From Enorma phocaeensis (GTDB lineage: Bacteria; Actinomycetota; Coriobacteriia; Coriobacteriales; Coriobacteriaceae): a stretch of DNA of 64,000 bases. The DNA lies in assembly GCF_016901575.1 (NCBI RefSeq), contig NZ_JACJKQ010000001.1, positions 248,001 to 312,000 on the forward strand. Direction: 5' to 3'. The translations under genes were made by a program, and so were the position numbers. Shown here one piece after another: positions 44,727 through 54,658 of the stretch. The notes under the pieces are model-generated. The model searched no databases, was not told the DNA's origin, and worked only from the letters and a program-made list of their open reading frames with translations. Positions within the stretch are counted from its first letter, which is position 1. Every line of letters starts with the position of its first letter.

Positions 44727-47521
44727 CAGAAACCTCCCATTCCATCATCTTCAGCCATCCGAGACTCAAGGGACTCAAGCTCGGCCAGTCCCTCGGCATC
44801 GAGCAGCACCTCACGGGGCTTGGAGCCATCGGGAGGACCGACGACGCCCTTCTCCTCAAGCATATCCATGATGCGTCCGGCTCGCGCATACCCCACCTTG
44901 AGGCGGCGCTGCAGTCCCGACGTCGAACCGAGCTGGGATTCCACGACGATCCGGGCGGCTTCCCACAGCAGCGGGTCGTCGTCGGAGACATCATGCCCGC
45001 CCCCTCCGCCGCCGATGGCAGCAGGAGCCACGGCGGAGAGGATCTCGGTATGGTAGTCGGCAGGGCTCTGCTCCTTTACGAACCCGACGACGCTGAAGAT
45101 CTCCTCATCCGAAACGTAGCAGCCTTGGATGCGCTTCGGCTTTCCCCAGTCGACCCGCGAGAACAGCATGTCGCCCTGACCGATGAGCTTCTCTGCACCC
45201 GTCTGGTCCAGAATGACGCGGGAGTCGATGCCGGTTGCGACCGTAAGGCCGATACGGTTGGTGATGTTCGCCTTGATGAGACCCGTCACCACGTTCGAAC
45301 TCGGACGCTGCGTGGCGACGATCATATGGATGCCGGCGGCACGTCCCAGCTGGGCGATGCGCACGATGGACGCCTCGACGTCCTTTCCCGCAACCATCAT
45401 GAGGTCGGAGAGCTCGTCGATGACGATGACCAGGTAGGGCATCTTGGCGGGAGGGTTGTCGTATTTCTCGAACTCGCCGGCAGCCTGCTTCTCGTTGAAC
45501 GTCGAGATCTTGCGCACGCCGATGCGTTCAAACACCTTGAGGCGTCGCTCCATCTCGGAAACGGCCCACTGCAAGGCGCTCGCAGCCTGTTTGGGCTCGG
45601 TCACGACCGGCACGTAAAGGTGCGGCAAACCGTCGTAGGGAGCGAACTCGACGCGCTTGGGGTCGACCATGATGAGGCGGACATCCTCGGGGAAGGTGCG
45701 CATGAGAAGGCTCATGAGGATGGAGCTGATGACCACCGACTTACCGGAACCTGTCGTACCCGCGATGAGGAGATGGGGCATCTTGGCAAGATCGGCAACC
45801 ATGGGCTGCCCCTCGGCATCTCTGCCGAGCGCAAATTCGAGGGGCCCGCCCGTCACATAGGGCAGGATGTCGCCAAACGCAACCGTCTGGCGGGTGCGGT
45901 TGGGAATCTCGATGCCCACAAGAGAGGTGCCTGGGATGGGCGCGAAGATACGCACCGAATCCGTGGCAAGCGAAAGGGCGATGTCATCTTCGAGATTGGT
46001 GATGCGGCTCACGCGCTCGCCTTCGCCCGGCTGCACCTTGAAGGTCGTGACGGTCGGTCCGGCGATCCAGCCAACTACCCGCGAGTGCAGGCCAAACTCC
46101 TGAAGGGTTGACTGCAGCCCCTCTGCCGTCTGCTCGAGCTCCCGGTTCGACGAAGCGGAGCTCGCGGAGTTGGGGTTGTGGCGCAGCATCGACGCCGGAG
46201 GAAGCTTTCGATCCTCTTCCTCGGGGGTCGCGCCGTCGGCAGGCTTGACCGAAGGAGCCTTCGAACGAGGAGGCACGCTCGATGCCTCCTCGACAGGACG
46301 ATCAGACGGCGCGTCGTAGGACGAGCCGTCGATGACCGTTGTGGCAGCCGCGTCGGAAGCGGCGTGCCTCTTAGGATGCATGAGAAAGTCAGGGATCGCG
46401 GGGGCGCCAGGGTTCATGACGCGCGTGGCGCCCTCGAAGGGCGGCTCGTCTTCAAGGTCGCCCAGGCCGGTCGCCTTGTCGTCAAGCAGGACGGTGGGCG
46501 CGCTGTCGGCGGCGTCCCCGCCTCGAGATGACGACGCATCCTCGCGGACATCGCTGCGATCGCCCTTGTCTTTGCCGGACGCCTTCTTCTTTGAGCGCCC
46601 CTTGACCAGGCCTGAGAGCAGCGTGGTCTCCGCCTTCTCAGCGGCAAGCTGCTCGGAAAGATCGACGAAGGGGTCTTCATCCTCCTCGTCTGCCCCAAGC
46701 ACCGTGGTCTCTCGATTGCCCAAAAACGTTGTCTCGGCGGTCCCGTCGGCGTCGAAAAGGCTTGCCTGGACGGCACCGGCGCGAGGCGCTTTTGGAGTCA
46801 TGGCCGCATGCGGCGCCTCGTCGCCCCACGGCTTGTCGTTCACATCGACATGTCGACGCTCCGCAAGACGCTCCGCCCGCTCTGCCGCCGCGCGCACGAC
46901 GCCGCCGACGGAGAAGCCTATGAGCACAAGCCCCGAGACCAGGATACCAGAAAGCACGACCATGGCGATCACCTTGCCGAGGGCGCCGGCGAGCACCGAG
47001 GCGATGGCATAGCCGACATACCCGCCGCTCGCAGCAAGATCGGCCTCGCCGACCGTCAGGCCCCACACCATAGGGTCGCCCGTCAGCGCAAGCACCAGCA
47101 TGGAGATGACCGAAAGGAAGATGAGGCAGACGCCGGCAAGGGTGCGAACGTTGAACACCGAGCGGTCGCGCAGAAACAGCGTGGCAGAGAACACCAGAAG
47201 ACCGAGCGGCAAGACATATCCTCCCAGGCCGAAGCCAAGATGATAGAAGGATGCCAGGGCACGGGTCAGCGGCGCCGTCGCCGGAGAGAGCACCGCGATG
47301 AACGACGCGACGGCGAATACGGCGACGACCACGCCTGCGATATCGCGGGCGGCCGACGCTGTCATCAGGGGCTCAGACGGCTCTTCGATGGCGCGAGCGG
47401 CGGGACGGCTGCCATTGGCGCGCAGCTTGGCCTGAGCCTTGCCGCCCTTGGCAGCCGCCTTGGTCGCGGTCTTTTTGTTCTTCGTTCCGGCAGTTCCGGA
47501 AGATCCAGCGCGACGTGCCAC
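44726..47521 (-). CDS. ftsK: DNA translocase FtsK/SpoIIIE
   Basis: FtsK (931 aa) pumps chromosomal DNA at the septum and activates XerCD at dif. About four membrane segments lie at residues ~50-215, followed by an acidic low-complexity linker to ~440. The motor domain has Walker [11 protein letters not shown] (~587) and Walker [11 protein letters not shown]. The C-terminal gamma winged helix contains [21 protein letters not shown] in parts. The start GTG 47521 is preceded by GGAGG, 9 nt away. A probable dif site lies in this window. Confidence 0.95.
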   Translation of the reverse strand: MARRAGSSGTAGTKNKKTATKAAAKGGKAQAKLRANGSRPAARAIEEPSEPLMTASAARDIAGVVVAVFAVASFIAVLSPATAPLTRALASFYHLGFGLGGYVLPLGLLVFSATLFLRDRSVFNVRTLAGVCLIFLSVISMLVLALTGDPMVWGLTVGEADLAASGGYVGYAIASVLAGALGKVIAMVVLSGILVSGLVLIGFSVGGVVRAAAERAERLAERRHVDVNDKPWGDEAPHAAMTPKAPRAGAVQASLFDADGTAETTFLGNRETTVLGADEEDEDPFVDLSEQLAAEKAETTLLSGLVKGRSKKKASGKDKGDRSDVREDASSSRGGDAADSAPTVLLDDKATGLGDLEDEPPFEGATRVMNPGAPAIPDFLMHPKRHAASDAAATTVIDGSSYDAPSDRPVEEASSVPPRSKAPSVKPADGATPEEEDRKLPPASMLRHNPNSASSASSNRELEQTAEGLQSTLQEFGLHSRVVGWIAGPTVTTFKVQPGEGERVSRITNLEDDIALSLATDSVRIFAPIPGTSLVGIEIPNRTRQTVAFGDILPYVTGGPLEFALGRDAEGQPMVADLAKMPHLLIAGTTGSGKSVVISSILMSLLMRTFPEDVRLIMVDPKRVEFAPYDGLPHLYVPVVTEPKQAASALQWAVSEMERRLKVFERIGVRKISTFNEKQAAGEFEKYDNPPAKMPYLVIVIDELSDLMMVAGKDVEASIVRIAQLGRAAGIHMIVATQRPSSNVVTGLIKANITNRIGLTVATGIDSRVILDQTGAEKLIGQGDMLFSRVDWGKPKRIQGCYVSDEEIFSVVGFVKEQSPADYHTEILSAVAPAAIGGGGGGHDVSDDDPLLWEAARIVVESQLGSTSGLQRRLKVGYARAGRIMDMLEEKGVVGPPDGSKPREVLLDAEGLAELESLESRMAEDDGMGGF

Positions 47522-47525
47522 TCCT

Positions 47526-49193
47526 TTAGACCTCCATGACGACCGGAATGATCATGGGCCTGGTGTGGGTGTGGTTCCAGATGAAATTGGAGACCGAGTC
47601 GCGAAGCGCCTTGCGAAGCGCGTCGGTGCCGCTCGTGGAGAAGTTGAACGAGCCCTTCTCCGCCATCTTCATGATCGATGCCGTCGCCTGCTCGGTGAAC
47701 TCATCATCGATCGTGAAGGAGACGCCGCGGCTCGAGAACTCGACCGCATCGATGCGCTTGCGCTTGAGCGAGACGATGGCCACGGCGGTGACCATGCCAT
47801 CGTTGGCAAGCTTCTGGCGGTCACGCAGCACGATGGGGTCGGTGTCGCCGATGCGCAGGCCGTCAACATAGACCACGCCGGACTCGACCGACGGGCCCAA
47901 GGTGACCTCTCCGCCGCGCATCTCGAGCGACTCGCCGTTATCGAGGATGAAGATATGGTCCTCGGGCATGCCCATCTTGCGCGCCAGGCCCGCATGTGCG
48001 CGAAGGTGCACCGCCTCGCCGTGAACGGGCATGAAGTAGGTGGGCTTTGCCATCGCGAGCATGAGCTTGAGCTCTTCTTGACTGCCGTGGCCAGAAACGT
48101 GCACCAGCGTGCGGCTCTTGTCGAAGACGTCGCAGCCCAGCTTGGCCAGGCTGTTGATGACCTGCTGGACGGCCTTCTCGTTGCCCGGAACGGGCGTCGC
48201 CGAGATGATCACCGTGTCGCCCTCGTGAATCGAAAGGGTCTTGTGCTCGCCGTTTGCCATGCGGGAGAGCGCGGAGAGCGGCTCGCCCTGAGACCCGGTG
48301 CACATGACGACGATCTGGTTCTCGGGAATGTTGTTGATCTCATAGGCGTCGATGAGGTCTTTCTCATCGATCTTGAGGTAGCCGAGCTCGCGGGCGACAC
48401 GCGTGTTGGTCAGCATGGATCGGCCGGTGACGACGATTTTGCGGTTGCAGGTGCGCGCGGCGTCGCAGATCTGCTGGAGGCGATGAATGTGGCTCGAGAA
48501 CGACGCGACGAAGACGCGGCCGGGCGCGTTCTTGATCGCATGCAGGATGGAAGGGCCGACCTCCGCCTCAGACTTGGTAAAGCCGGGGACCGTCGCGTTT
48601 GTGGAATCAGAAAGCAGCAGGTCGACGCCGGACTTGGCGAACTTGTTGATCGCGGCGTAGTCGGGCGTGACGCCGTCGATGGGCGTCTGGTCGAGCTTGA
48701 AGTCTCCGGTATGCATGACGGTGCCCTGCGGCGTGCGGATATAGACGCCGAGCGCTCCGGGAATGGAGTGCGTCATGGAGAAGAAGTCGATGGAGATGCA
48801 GCCAAGCTGGATGTGCGACCCGCCCTGCACCTCACGGAACTTCGGGGCGCGGATGCGGAACTCTCCGAGCTTTCCCTCGATAAAGCCCAAGGTGAGCTTG
48901 CTCGAGAAGATGGGCACCTTGTTGTTGAGGTCCTGCAGCAGGTAGGGCAACGCTCCGGTATGGTCCTCGTGACCGTGAGTCACGACGATGCCGCGCAGCT
49001 TGTCCTCGTTCTCGAGAACGTAGGTATAGTCCGGCAGCACCAGATCGATACCGGGCTGAGAATCGTCGGGGAACATGAGTCCCGCGTCGATGAGCACCAT
49101 GTCAGGGCCGCACTCGATAACGGTCATGTTCTTGCCGATGCCGTCAAGGCCACCCAGCGGAATGACGCGCAGGGGCGGTTTCTTTTTTGCCAT
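47526..49193 (-). CDS. rnj: Ribonuclease J
   Basis: RNase J (555 aa) is a metallo-beta-lactamase-fold exo/endoribonuclease. The zinc motif HGHEDHTGA, the later MTHSIPGA and the HTGDFKLD motif are present, as is the beta-CASP region. ATG 49193 is used rather than an upstream in-frame ATG since GAAAGGAA lies before it. ftsK follows after 4 bp. A -10-like TACAAT is seen on the minus strand at 49319-49324. Confidence 0.95.
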   Translation of the reverse strand: MAKKKPPLRVIPLGGLDGIGKNMTVIECGPDMVLIDAGLMFPDDSQPGIDLVLPDYTYVLENEDKLRGIVVTHGHEDHTGALPYLLQDLNNKVPIFSSKLTLGFIEGKLGEFRIRAPKFREVQGGSHIQLGCISIDFFSMTHSIPGALGVYIRTPQGTVMHTGDFKLDQTPIDGVTPDYAAINKFAKSGVDLLLSDSTNATVPGFTKSEAEVGPSILHAIKNAPGRVFVASFSSHIHRLQQICDAARTCNRKIVVTGRSMLTNTRVARELGYLKIDEKDLIDAYEINNIPENQIVVMCTGSQGEPLSALSRMANGEHKTLSIHEGDTVIISATPVPGNEKAVQQVINSLAKLGCDVFDKSRTLVHVSGHGSQEELKLMLAMAKPTYFMPVHGEAVHLRAHAGLARKMGMPEDHIFILDNGESLEMRGGEVTLGPSVESGVVYVDGLRIGDTDPIVLRDRQKLANDGMVTAVAIVSLKRKRIDAVEFSSRGVSFTIDDEFTEQATASIMKMAEKGSFNFSTSGTDALRKALRDSVSNFIWNHTHTRPMIIPVVMEV

Positions 49194-49432
49194 GTTGTAG
49201 ATGGTTCCTTTCTCGTGTATGGAATACGACACGCAGCGATGCCGCGAAAACGTGCAGGTCGCGCACGCGGAGGCCTTGGGAGCAGCAGCGACCGGCCGTC
49301 ATGCGCACAGGTTTAACTATTGTATACCGCGTCACTTATGCCCAACCCAAACGACGATGATTCCACCGATTGAGCGCGAATCGTGCGCCCTCACCCGCGC
49401 GAGGCGCAAGGCCTTGGGTCAGCAACACAAAC

Positions 49433-49463
49433 GGGGCGGGTCGCGTGATGAGCGACCCGCCCC
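49433..49463 (-). terminator. Terminator of pnp
   Basis: A perfect 12-bp GC-rich stem (GGGGCGGGTCGC/GCGACCCGCCCC) with a 7-nt loop is followed on the minus strand by GTTTGTGTT. It lies 27 bp past the pnp stop. Confidence 0.85.
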
Positions 49464-49490
49464 GGCTACAGGCTGAGATGCGCCATGAAC

Positions 49491-51743
49491 CTACTCGGCA
49501 TCATGATGGCGGCGCGGCTTGCGCCCGCCGTTGTCACCCGGACGACGCGGACGATCGTCACGCGTGCGCGGACGGCCGTGCCCGCGGTCGGAGCGGTCGC
49601 GCGACTCACGGCGCGGGCGGGACTCGCCCTCGCCCGCGGAGGATGCGGGCGCCTCGGGCTTGTCGAGGCGATCGAGCGAGATCTTGCCGCGGTCATCGAC
49701 CTCGATGACAACGACCTTCACCTCGTCGCCCACGTTGAGCACGTCTTCGACCTTCTCGACGCGGCCCTTGGCGACACGGCTGATGTGGAGCAGGCCGTCC
49801 TTGCCGGGAGTGAGCGAGATGAAGGCGCCGAAGGGCTGGATGGAGACGACGCGGCCGGTGTACTCCTCGCCCACCTCGGGCTCCTTGATGATGAGCTGGA
49901 TGCGCTCGATGGCCTGCTCGACAGACTCGCCGACGCCGCCGACGAAGACCGTGCCGTCTTCCTGGATGTCAACCGACGCGCCGGTCTCGTCCTGGATGCC
50001 GCGGATGGTCTCGCCGCCCTTTCCGATGATCTCGCGGATCTTCTCGGTCGGAACGGTGATGGACTTGATGCGCGGAGCGGTCGGGCGGGTCTCCTCACGG
50101 GGGCCGGAGATGACATCGAGCATCTTGCCGAGGATGAACGCGCGGCCTTCCTTCGCCTGCTGAAGCGCGGCGCGCAGGATATCGAACGTGAGGCCGGTGG
50201 CCTTGTTGTCCATCTGAAGGGCCGTGATGCCACGCTCGGTGCCGGTCACCTTGAAGTCCATGTCGCCGAGGAAGTCCTCGATGCCCTGGATGTCAGAGAG
50301 GACGACGGTTTTGCCCTCCTCCTGGATGAGGCCCATGGCGATGCCGGACACGGGGCGCTTGAGCGGCACGCCGCCGTCCATGAGCGCCAGGCAGCTCGCG
50401 CAGGTGGAAGCCATCGAAGAGGATCCGTTGGACTCCATCACCTCGGAAACCACGCGGATGGCGTAGGGGAACTCGTTCTCGTCGGGAAGAACGGGAAGCA
50501 GGGCGCGCTCCGCCAGGTTGCCGTGACCGATCTCGCGGCGCTTCGGAGAACCGATGCGCCCGACCTCGCCGGTGCAGAAGGGCGGGAAGTTGTACTGATG
50601 CATATAGCGCTTGCCCTCGACGGGCTCGATGGTGTCGAGACGCTGGCCCTCGTTGAGCATGCCGAGCGAAAGCACCGACAGCACCTGGGTCTGGCCGCGC
50701 TGGAAGAGGCCCGAGCCGTGCACGAGGGGTAGATAGCTGTCCTTCACCATGATGGGACGGATCTCGTCGGCGCGACGGCCGTCGACGCGCTCGCCGGTCT
50801 CGACGACCATGGTGCGCATGGCCTTCTTCTCAAGCTTCTTGAGGTTCACCGGAATCTCGCGCTCCCAAGCGAGCTGCTCCTCCTCGGTGAACTCGGCGCG
50901 GATCTCATCCTTCAGGGCCTCGACCTTAGCGATGCGGCTCTGCTTGTCGGCGTCGGAGAGGGCGGCGGCCATCTCGTCGTAGTGGGCAAAGACGCGCTCC
51001 TCGACCTCGGGAACGGGAACGTCGAGGGGGTACTCCTTGGCCTCGATCGGGCCGTTGACGCGCTCCCACTCCTCGACGAACGCAAGCTGGGCGTCGCAGA
51101 AGGCGCCGATGGCCTCCTGGCCAAACTGCATCGCTGCAAGCATGTCGTCCTCGGTGACCTCGTCGGCACCGGCTTCGACCATGGAGATGAAGTCGCGGGT
51201 ACCGGCAAGCTCAAGGTCCAGGTCGGAGTTCTCGCGCTCCTCATAGGTGGGGTTTACGATGAACTCGCCCGTCTCCTTGTTGCGACCGATGCGCACGCAG
51301 GCAAGCGGGCCCTCGAACGGCACGCCGCCAAGGGTGAGGGCGAGCGATGCGCCCATGGTGCAGATGACATCGATGGGGTTCACCTGGTCGGCGACGAGCG
51401 AGGTGGCGACGATCTGCACCTCGTTGCGGAAGCCGTCGGGGAAGCTCGGGCGGATGGGGCGGTCGATCATGCGGGCGGTCAGCGTGGCCTTTTCCGTAGG
51501 ACGGCCCTCACGCTTGAGGTAGCCCCCGGGGATGCGGCCCGCGGCGTAGAGCTTCTCGTTAAAGTCCACGGTCAGCGGGAAGAAGTCGTAGTTCTTCCGC
51601 TCCTTGGACACCACGACGGTGACGAGCGCCGTCGTGTCGCCCTGCTTGACCAGCACCGCGCCGGTCGCCTGCTTGGCGAGCTCGCCCGACTCGAGGACGT
51701 AGGTCTTGCCATACAGTTCGAAAGTCTTGGATACGAGTGACAT
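49491..51743 (-). CDS. pnp: Polyribonucleotide nucleotidyltransferase
   Basis: PNPase (750 aa) degrades RNA 3'-5' by phosphorolysis. Two RNase-PH domains are separated by a helical domain. A KH domain (IREIIGKGGETIRGIQ) and an S1 domain (EYTGRVVSIQPFGAFI) follow. The last ~50 residues are rich in Arg, Asp and Gly. GGAG precedes the start. The 5' leader has three stable hairpins. It follows rpsO as in most bacteria. Confidence 0.97.
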   Translation of the reverse strand: MSLVSKTFELYGKTYVLESGELAKQATGAVLVKQGDTTALVTVVVSKERKNYDFFPLTVDFNEKLYAAGRIPGGYLKREGRPTEKATLTARMIDRPIRPSFPDGFRNEVQIVATSLVADQVNPIDVICTMGASLALTLGGVPFEGPLACVRIGRNKETGEFIVNPTYEERENSDLDLELAGTRDFISMVEAGADEVTEDDMLAAMQFGQEAIGAFCDAQLAFVEEWERVNGPIEAKEYPLDVPVPEVEERVFAHYDEMAAALSDADKQSRIAKVEALKDEIRAEFTEEEQLAWEREIPVNLKKLEKKAMRTMVVETGERVDGRRADEIRPIMVKDSYLPLVHGSGLFQRGQTQVLSVLSLGMLNEGQRLDTIEPVEGKRYMHQYNFPPFCTGEVGRIGSPKRREIGHGNLAERALLPVLPDENEFPYAIRVVSEVMESNGSSSMASTCASCLALMDGGVPLKRPVSGIAMGLIQEEGKTVVLSDIQGIEDFLGDMDFKVTGTERGITALQMDNKATGLTFDILRAALQQAKEGRAFILGKMLDVISGPREETRPTAPRIKSITVPTEKIREIIGKGGETIRGIQDETGASVDIQEDGTVFVGGVGESVEQAIERIQLIIKEPEVGEEYTGRVVSIQPFGAFISLTPGKDGLLHISRVAKGRVEKVEDVLNVGDEVKVVVIEVDDRGKISLDRLDKPEAPASSAGEGESRPRRESRDRSDRGHGRPRTRDDRPRRPGDNGGRKPRRHHDAE

Positions 51744-51758
51744 CTTTCTCCTTCATCT

Positions 51759-51834
51759 CCGTGCGGCCCTTCCGCACGGGCTCCTCTAGGTCTGAATCGG
51801 ATGTTCAGACCGTGTAGGGCCGCGATTGCGGCCC
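51759..51834 (-). promoter_or_regulatory. Structured pnp leader
   Basis: Three perfect hairpins lie in a row: GGGCCGC/GCGGCCC (51817-51834), GGTCTGAA/TTCAGACC (51789-51811) and CCGTGCGG/CCGCACGG (51759-51779). In other bacteria such stems in the rpsO-pnp region are RNase III targets used for PNPase autoregulation. Confidence 0.6.
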
Positions 51835-51841
51835 CCACATG

Positions 51842-51865
51842 AAAAGGAGCCCCCGAAGAGGCTCC
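51842..51865 (-). terminator. Terminator after rpsO
   Basis: On the minus strand, GGAGCC/GGCTCC with a short purine-rich loop is followed by TTTTC. It lies 14 bp past the rpsO stop and may allow partial read-through into pnp. Confidence 0.7.
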
Positions 51866-51878
51866 CTTATGCGCAACG

Positions 51879-52157
51879 TTACTGGATGTTGTCGCGGATG
51901 CCGAGCTTCGCGATGAGCTCACGGTACTCGAGGATGTCGTTCTTCTTGATGTAGGAAAGAAGACGACGGCGACGACCGACGAGCATGAGCAGGCCGCGGC
52001 GCGTGTGGAAGTCCTTCTGGTGGGACTTCATGTGCTCGGTGAGCTCACGGATGCGCTCGGTCAGGATGGCGACCTGAACCTTGGGGTTGCCGGTGTCCTG
52101 GGGGGTGTTGCCGAACTCAGCGGTGAGCTCAGCCTTGCGCTCCTTGGAAACAGTCAT
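51879..52157 (-). CDS. rpsO: 30S ribosomal protein S15
   Basis: S15 (92 aa) binds 16S rRNA early in small-subunit assembly. The sequence includes [19 protein letters not shown] and the conserved [18 protein letters not shown] in parts. ATG 52157 follows AAAGGTG, and upstream in-frame starts would add a non-conserved tail. A TGG-TATCAT extended -10 is seen at 52262-52270. Confidence 0.98.
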   Translation of the reverse strand: MTVSKERKAELTAEFGNTPQDTGNPKVQVAILTERIRELTEHMKSHQKDFHTRRGLLMLVGRRRRLLSYIKKNDILEYRELIAKLGIRDNIQ

Positions 52158-52261
52158 GGTTTCACCTTTCTTCCGGGCAGGCCTGGCCTGCTCCATTCGC
52201 CCCAAACTGGGAAGCCGCCGGTGCAGCGAGCATCCAAGTGCGGGGTAACCAACAGGCACGA

Positions 52262-52270
52262 ATGATACCA
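52262..52270 (-). promoter_or_regulatory. Extended -10 element, possible rpsO promoter
   Basis: On the minus strand TGGTATCAT gives an extended -10 with no clear -35. It lies about 105 bp before rpsO. Confidence 0.4.
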
Positions 52271-52327
52271 CAGCTTGCCCGCTTCACCAGAACTGCATGC
52301 CAGGGCTCGCCCCAAACAAAAGAATCC

Positions 52328-53086
52328 TCAGCAGCCCAGCAGGAACTCGAAGGCGCGAAGGCGGCAGTCGAGGTGGGTGGCCGCCCACACGTGCGACAGC
52401 GCCAGCAAAAAGGTCGCAGTGCCGGCATCCACGGAGTCGGCTGCGAGCTCGTCGAATCGACGCGACATGAGCGCGCGAAGCCATAGGACCACGCTCGAGC
52501 CGACAGGCTCCGCCCCCGGGACCGAAGAGGCGCACGACGAGCACAGCAGGCCTCCGGAGGCGGCGGAGAAGTGGGACGTGGCCTCGTCGCCGCAGGCGAC
52601 GCATGAGGAAAGCTCGGGCCAATAGCCTTCGTGCGACAGGAGCTTGAACACATATGCCGCGACGATCAGGTCGAGATGGGCCCCGTCGAGCACGCCGCAC
52701 GCTCCGCCGAGCACGGCAAGCGCCCTCTCGGTGATGGGATAGACGAAGGCGTCTTGCGCGTCCTCGAAGCTGCACGAACGGGCCACTTCGACGACGACGG
52801 CGGCAGAGCTCAGAAGCTCGAAGGAAGGTGCCGGACCGAGCGGCGCCGCGACGAGGTTCGCCTCGGCTATGACATCGAGCGAGCGGCCGTGGGCGAGCAG
52901 CACGTCAACCGAGCAGCCGATCTCGCAACGGGCGGCGAGCCTGCTGCCAGGCTTGCGAGCACCCTTCCCCACCGCCCTGACCTGCCTTCCCGACCGGTCG
53001 AGAAGCGTGAAGATGAGGTCGGTCTCGCGAAGCTTCGTTTTCCCGAGCACCAGCGCCTGGGTGCGATAGGTCCTGCTTCCCGCCAC
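52328..53086 (-). CDS. recO: DNA repair protein RecO
   Basis: RecO (252 aa) loads RecA on SSB-covered DNA with RecR. The N-terminal OB fold begins YRTQALVLGKTKLRETDLI. The C-terminal zinc finger has CVACG and CSSCA. GTG 53086 gives the usual short N-terminus and has a G-rich site 5 nt upstream; ATG 53155 is an alternative. Its place after era is conserved in many bacteria. Confidence 0.92.
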   Translation of the reverse strand: MAGSRTYRTQALVLGKTKLRETDLIFTLLDRSGRQVRAVGKGARKPGSRLAARCEIGCSVDVLLAHGRSLDVIAEANLVAAPLGPAPSFELLSSAAVVVEVARSCSFEDAQDAFVYPITERALAVLGGACGVLDGAHLDLIVAAYVFKLLSHEGYWPELSSCVACGDEATSHFSAASGGLLCSSCASSVPGAEPVGSSVVLWLRALMSRRFDELAADSVDAGTATFLLALSHVWAATHLDCRLRAFEFLLGC

Positions 53087-53177
53087 GATACCCCCCCGCT
53101 TGTCGAAACACGCCCCGTGAGGCGCCGGCCCCCTGAAGGGCGACGCAGCCATCATGTCGAAGACGCGTCAGCCCGCC

Positions 53178-54188
53178 CTAGTCGTCCGCGGCGTAGCCCA
53201 TACGATGGATTTCGCGCACGTCGCTACGCCAACCCGGGCTCACCTTGACCTCAAGGTCCAAAAACACCTGGCGGCCGAACACCCGCTCGAGGTCGCGGCG
53301 GGCGTCGGTGCCGATATGCTTGACCATGCTGCCCCCGCGACCGATGATGATGCCTTTCTGACCATCCCTCTCGACCAAGATGGTCGCATGGATCGCCAGC
53401 ACGCGGCCGCCCTTCTTGGACTCGATGGAGTCGCATACCACGCCGACCGCATGGGGGACCTCCTGCTCGGTGCGCATGAGGACCTTCTCGCGGACAAATT
53501 CGGCGACGAGCATCTCGTCGCTCTCGTCGGTGGTCATCCCCTCCGGGAACCACCGCGGACCCTCCGGCAGATAGCTTGCAACAAGATCGCAGAAGCCGTC
53601 CACGTTGAAGCCGTCCGTCGAAGACACGACGATCTCGTCGTCGAAATCCATGAGGCGGCGCGCCTCCTCGAGCTGCCGCGAGACCGCGTCCGGACGGGCA
53701 AGGTCGAGCTTGGTGAGCACGAGGACCTTCTTTGCACGGCTCTTCTTCACGCGCTCTGCCACCCAGGCGTCTCCGCGTCCCACCGGCTTCGTCGCATCGA
53801 TGAGCATCGCGATGACATCGACGTCGTCGAGCTCCATGAGCGCGCTGCGGTTGAGCTCGCCCCCGAGGGAGTCTTGGGGCTTATGCAGGCCGGGCGTGTC
53901 GACAAACACGATCTGGCAGCCCTCCCGATTGAGCACGCCGCGCATGCGCCGGCGCGTGGTCTGGGCAACCGGGGAGGTGATGGCCACCTTTTCGCCGAGG
54001 CAGGCGTTGAGCAGGGTCGACTTGCCCGCATTGGGCCTTCCGACAAGCGCCACGAATCCGCTGCGGAAGCCCTCTGGCTCATTCCCCTTGAGAGGCGCCG
54101 CGCCCGCGCCGCCCTCCTCTGACTCGATGAAGGCGTCGAGCTCGTCGTCGGTCATGCCCTCAAAGGGGTCGAATGCTGTCATGTCCAT
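53178..54188 (-). CDS. era: GTPase Era
   Basis: Era (336 aa) checks 16S rRNA 3'-end maturation. GRPNAGKSTLLN, DTPGLHKP and TKLD form the G domain, and GRGGSMVKHIG lies in the C-terminal KH domain. About 40 acidic residues precede the G domain, an extension not present in most Era proteins. The start at 54188 follows AAAGGAG by 6 nt. YbeY, PhoH and RecO neighbours form the classic Era cluster. Confidence 0.95.
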   Translation of the reverse strand: MDMTAFDPFEGMTDDELDAFIESEEGGAGAAPLKGNEPEGFRSGFVALVGRPNAGKSTLLNACLGEKVAITSPVAQTTRRRMRGVLNREGCQIVFVDTPGLHKPQDSLGGELNRSALMELDDVDVIAMLIDATKPVGRGDAWVAERVKKSRAKKVLVLTKLDLARPDAVSRQLEEARRLMDFDDEIVVSSTDGFNVDGFCDLVASYLPEGPRWFPEGMTTDESDEMLVAEFVREKVLMRTEQEVPHAVGVVCDSIESKKGGRVLAIHATILVERDGQKGIIIGRGGSMVKHIGTDARRDLERVFGRQVFLDLEVKVSPGWRSDVREIHRMGYAADD

Positions 54189-54268
54189 TGAAAACTCCTT
54201 TGGCACAAACGGATAGGTTGAACCGCAGCAGACGGCTCATCGACGGGTTCGCGTCGGACGAGAGGCCG

Positions 54269-54646
54269 CTACACAAGGCCCAGCGCGCGTGCAAAGACGA
54301 TGATGCCGACGATGGCCGCCGTGATGGAGAGGGTATAGACGCTCGCCGCCGCAATGTCCTTCGCCCGCTTAGCCAAGGGCTGAAACTCCTGCGTGGCGAG
54401 GTCCACGACGGCCTCGATGGCGGTGTTCACAAGCTCTGCGAACAGCACCAAGCCGACGCAGAGCGCCACGAGGCACCAGCTGAGCAAGTCGATCTGCAGC
54501 GCGATGCCGCAGATGACGGCGCACACGCCCATCGCGAGCATGACCTTGATGTTGCGCTCGGTCTTGACGGCCGTCACGAATCCTTCGATCGCGTAGCCAA
54601 ACGAGCGGATGAAGGAGGGGTGGTCCTTGTTCGATCCGGGAATCAT
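54269..54646 (-). CDS. Diacylglycerol / undecaprenol kinase
   Basis: The 125-residue protein has three membrane helices and the DgkA motif ELVNTAIEAVVDL. In Gram-positive bacteria this family mostly phosphorylates undecaprenol to recycle the cell-wall lipid carrier. It lies between ybeY and era, the common arrangement. Confidence 0.92.
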   Translation of the reverse strand: MIPGSNKDHPSFIRSFGYAIEGFVTAVKTERNIKVMLAMGVCAVICGIALQIDLLSWCLVALCVGLVLFAELVNTAIEAVVDLATQEFQPLAKRAKDIAAASVYTLSITAAIVGIIVFARALGLV

Positions 54647-54658
54647 CGCTGTCTCCGA

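Noticed and set aside
47439-49316. 625-codon open frame on the plus strand
   Set aside because: It lies antisense to rnj, whose protein has all RNase J motifs. Long antisense frames are common in GC-rich DNA, and its composition (Asp/His/Arg-rich, no domain) is that of a shadow.
49485-50732. 415-codon open frame on the plus strand
   Set aside because: It mirrors the KH/S1 part of pnp and crosses the pnp stop only because of codon bias.
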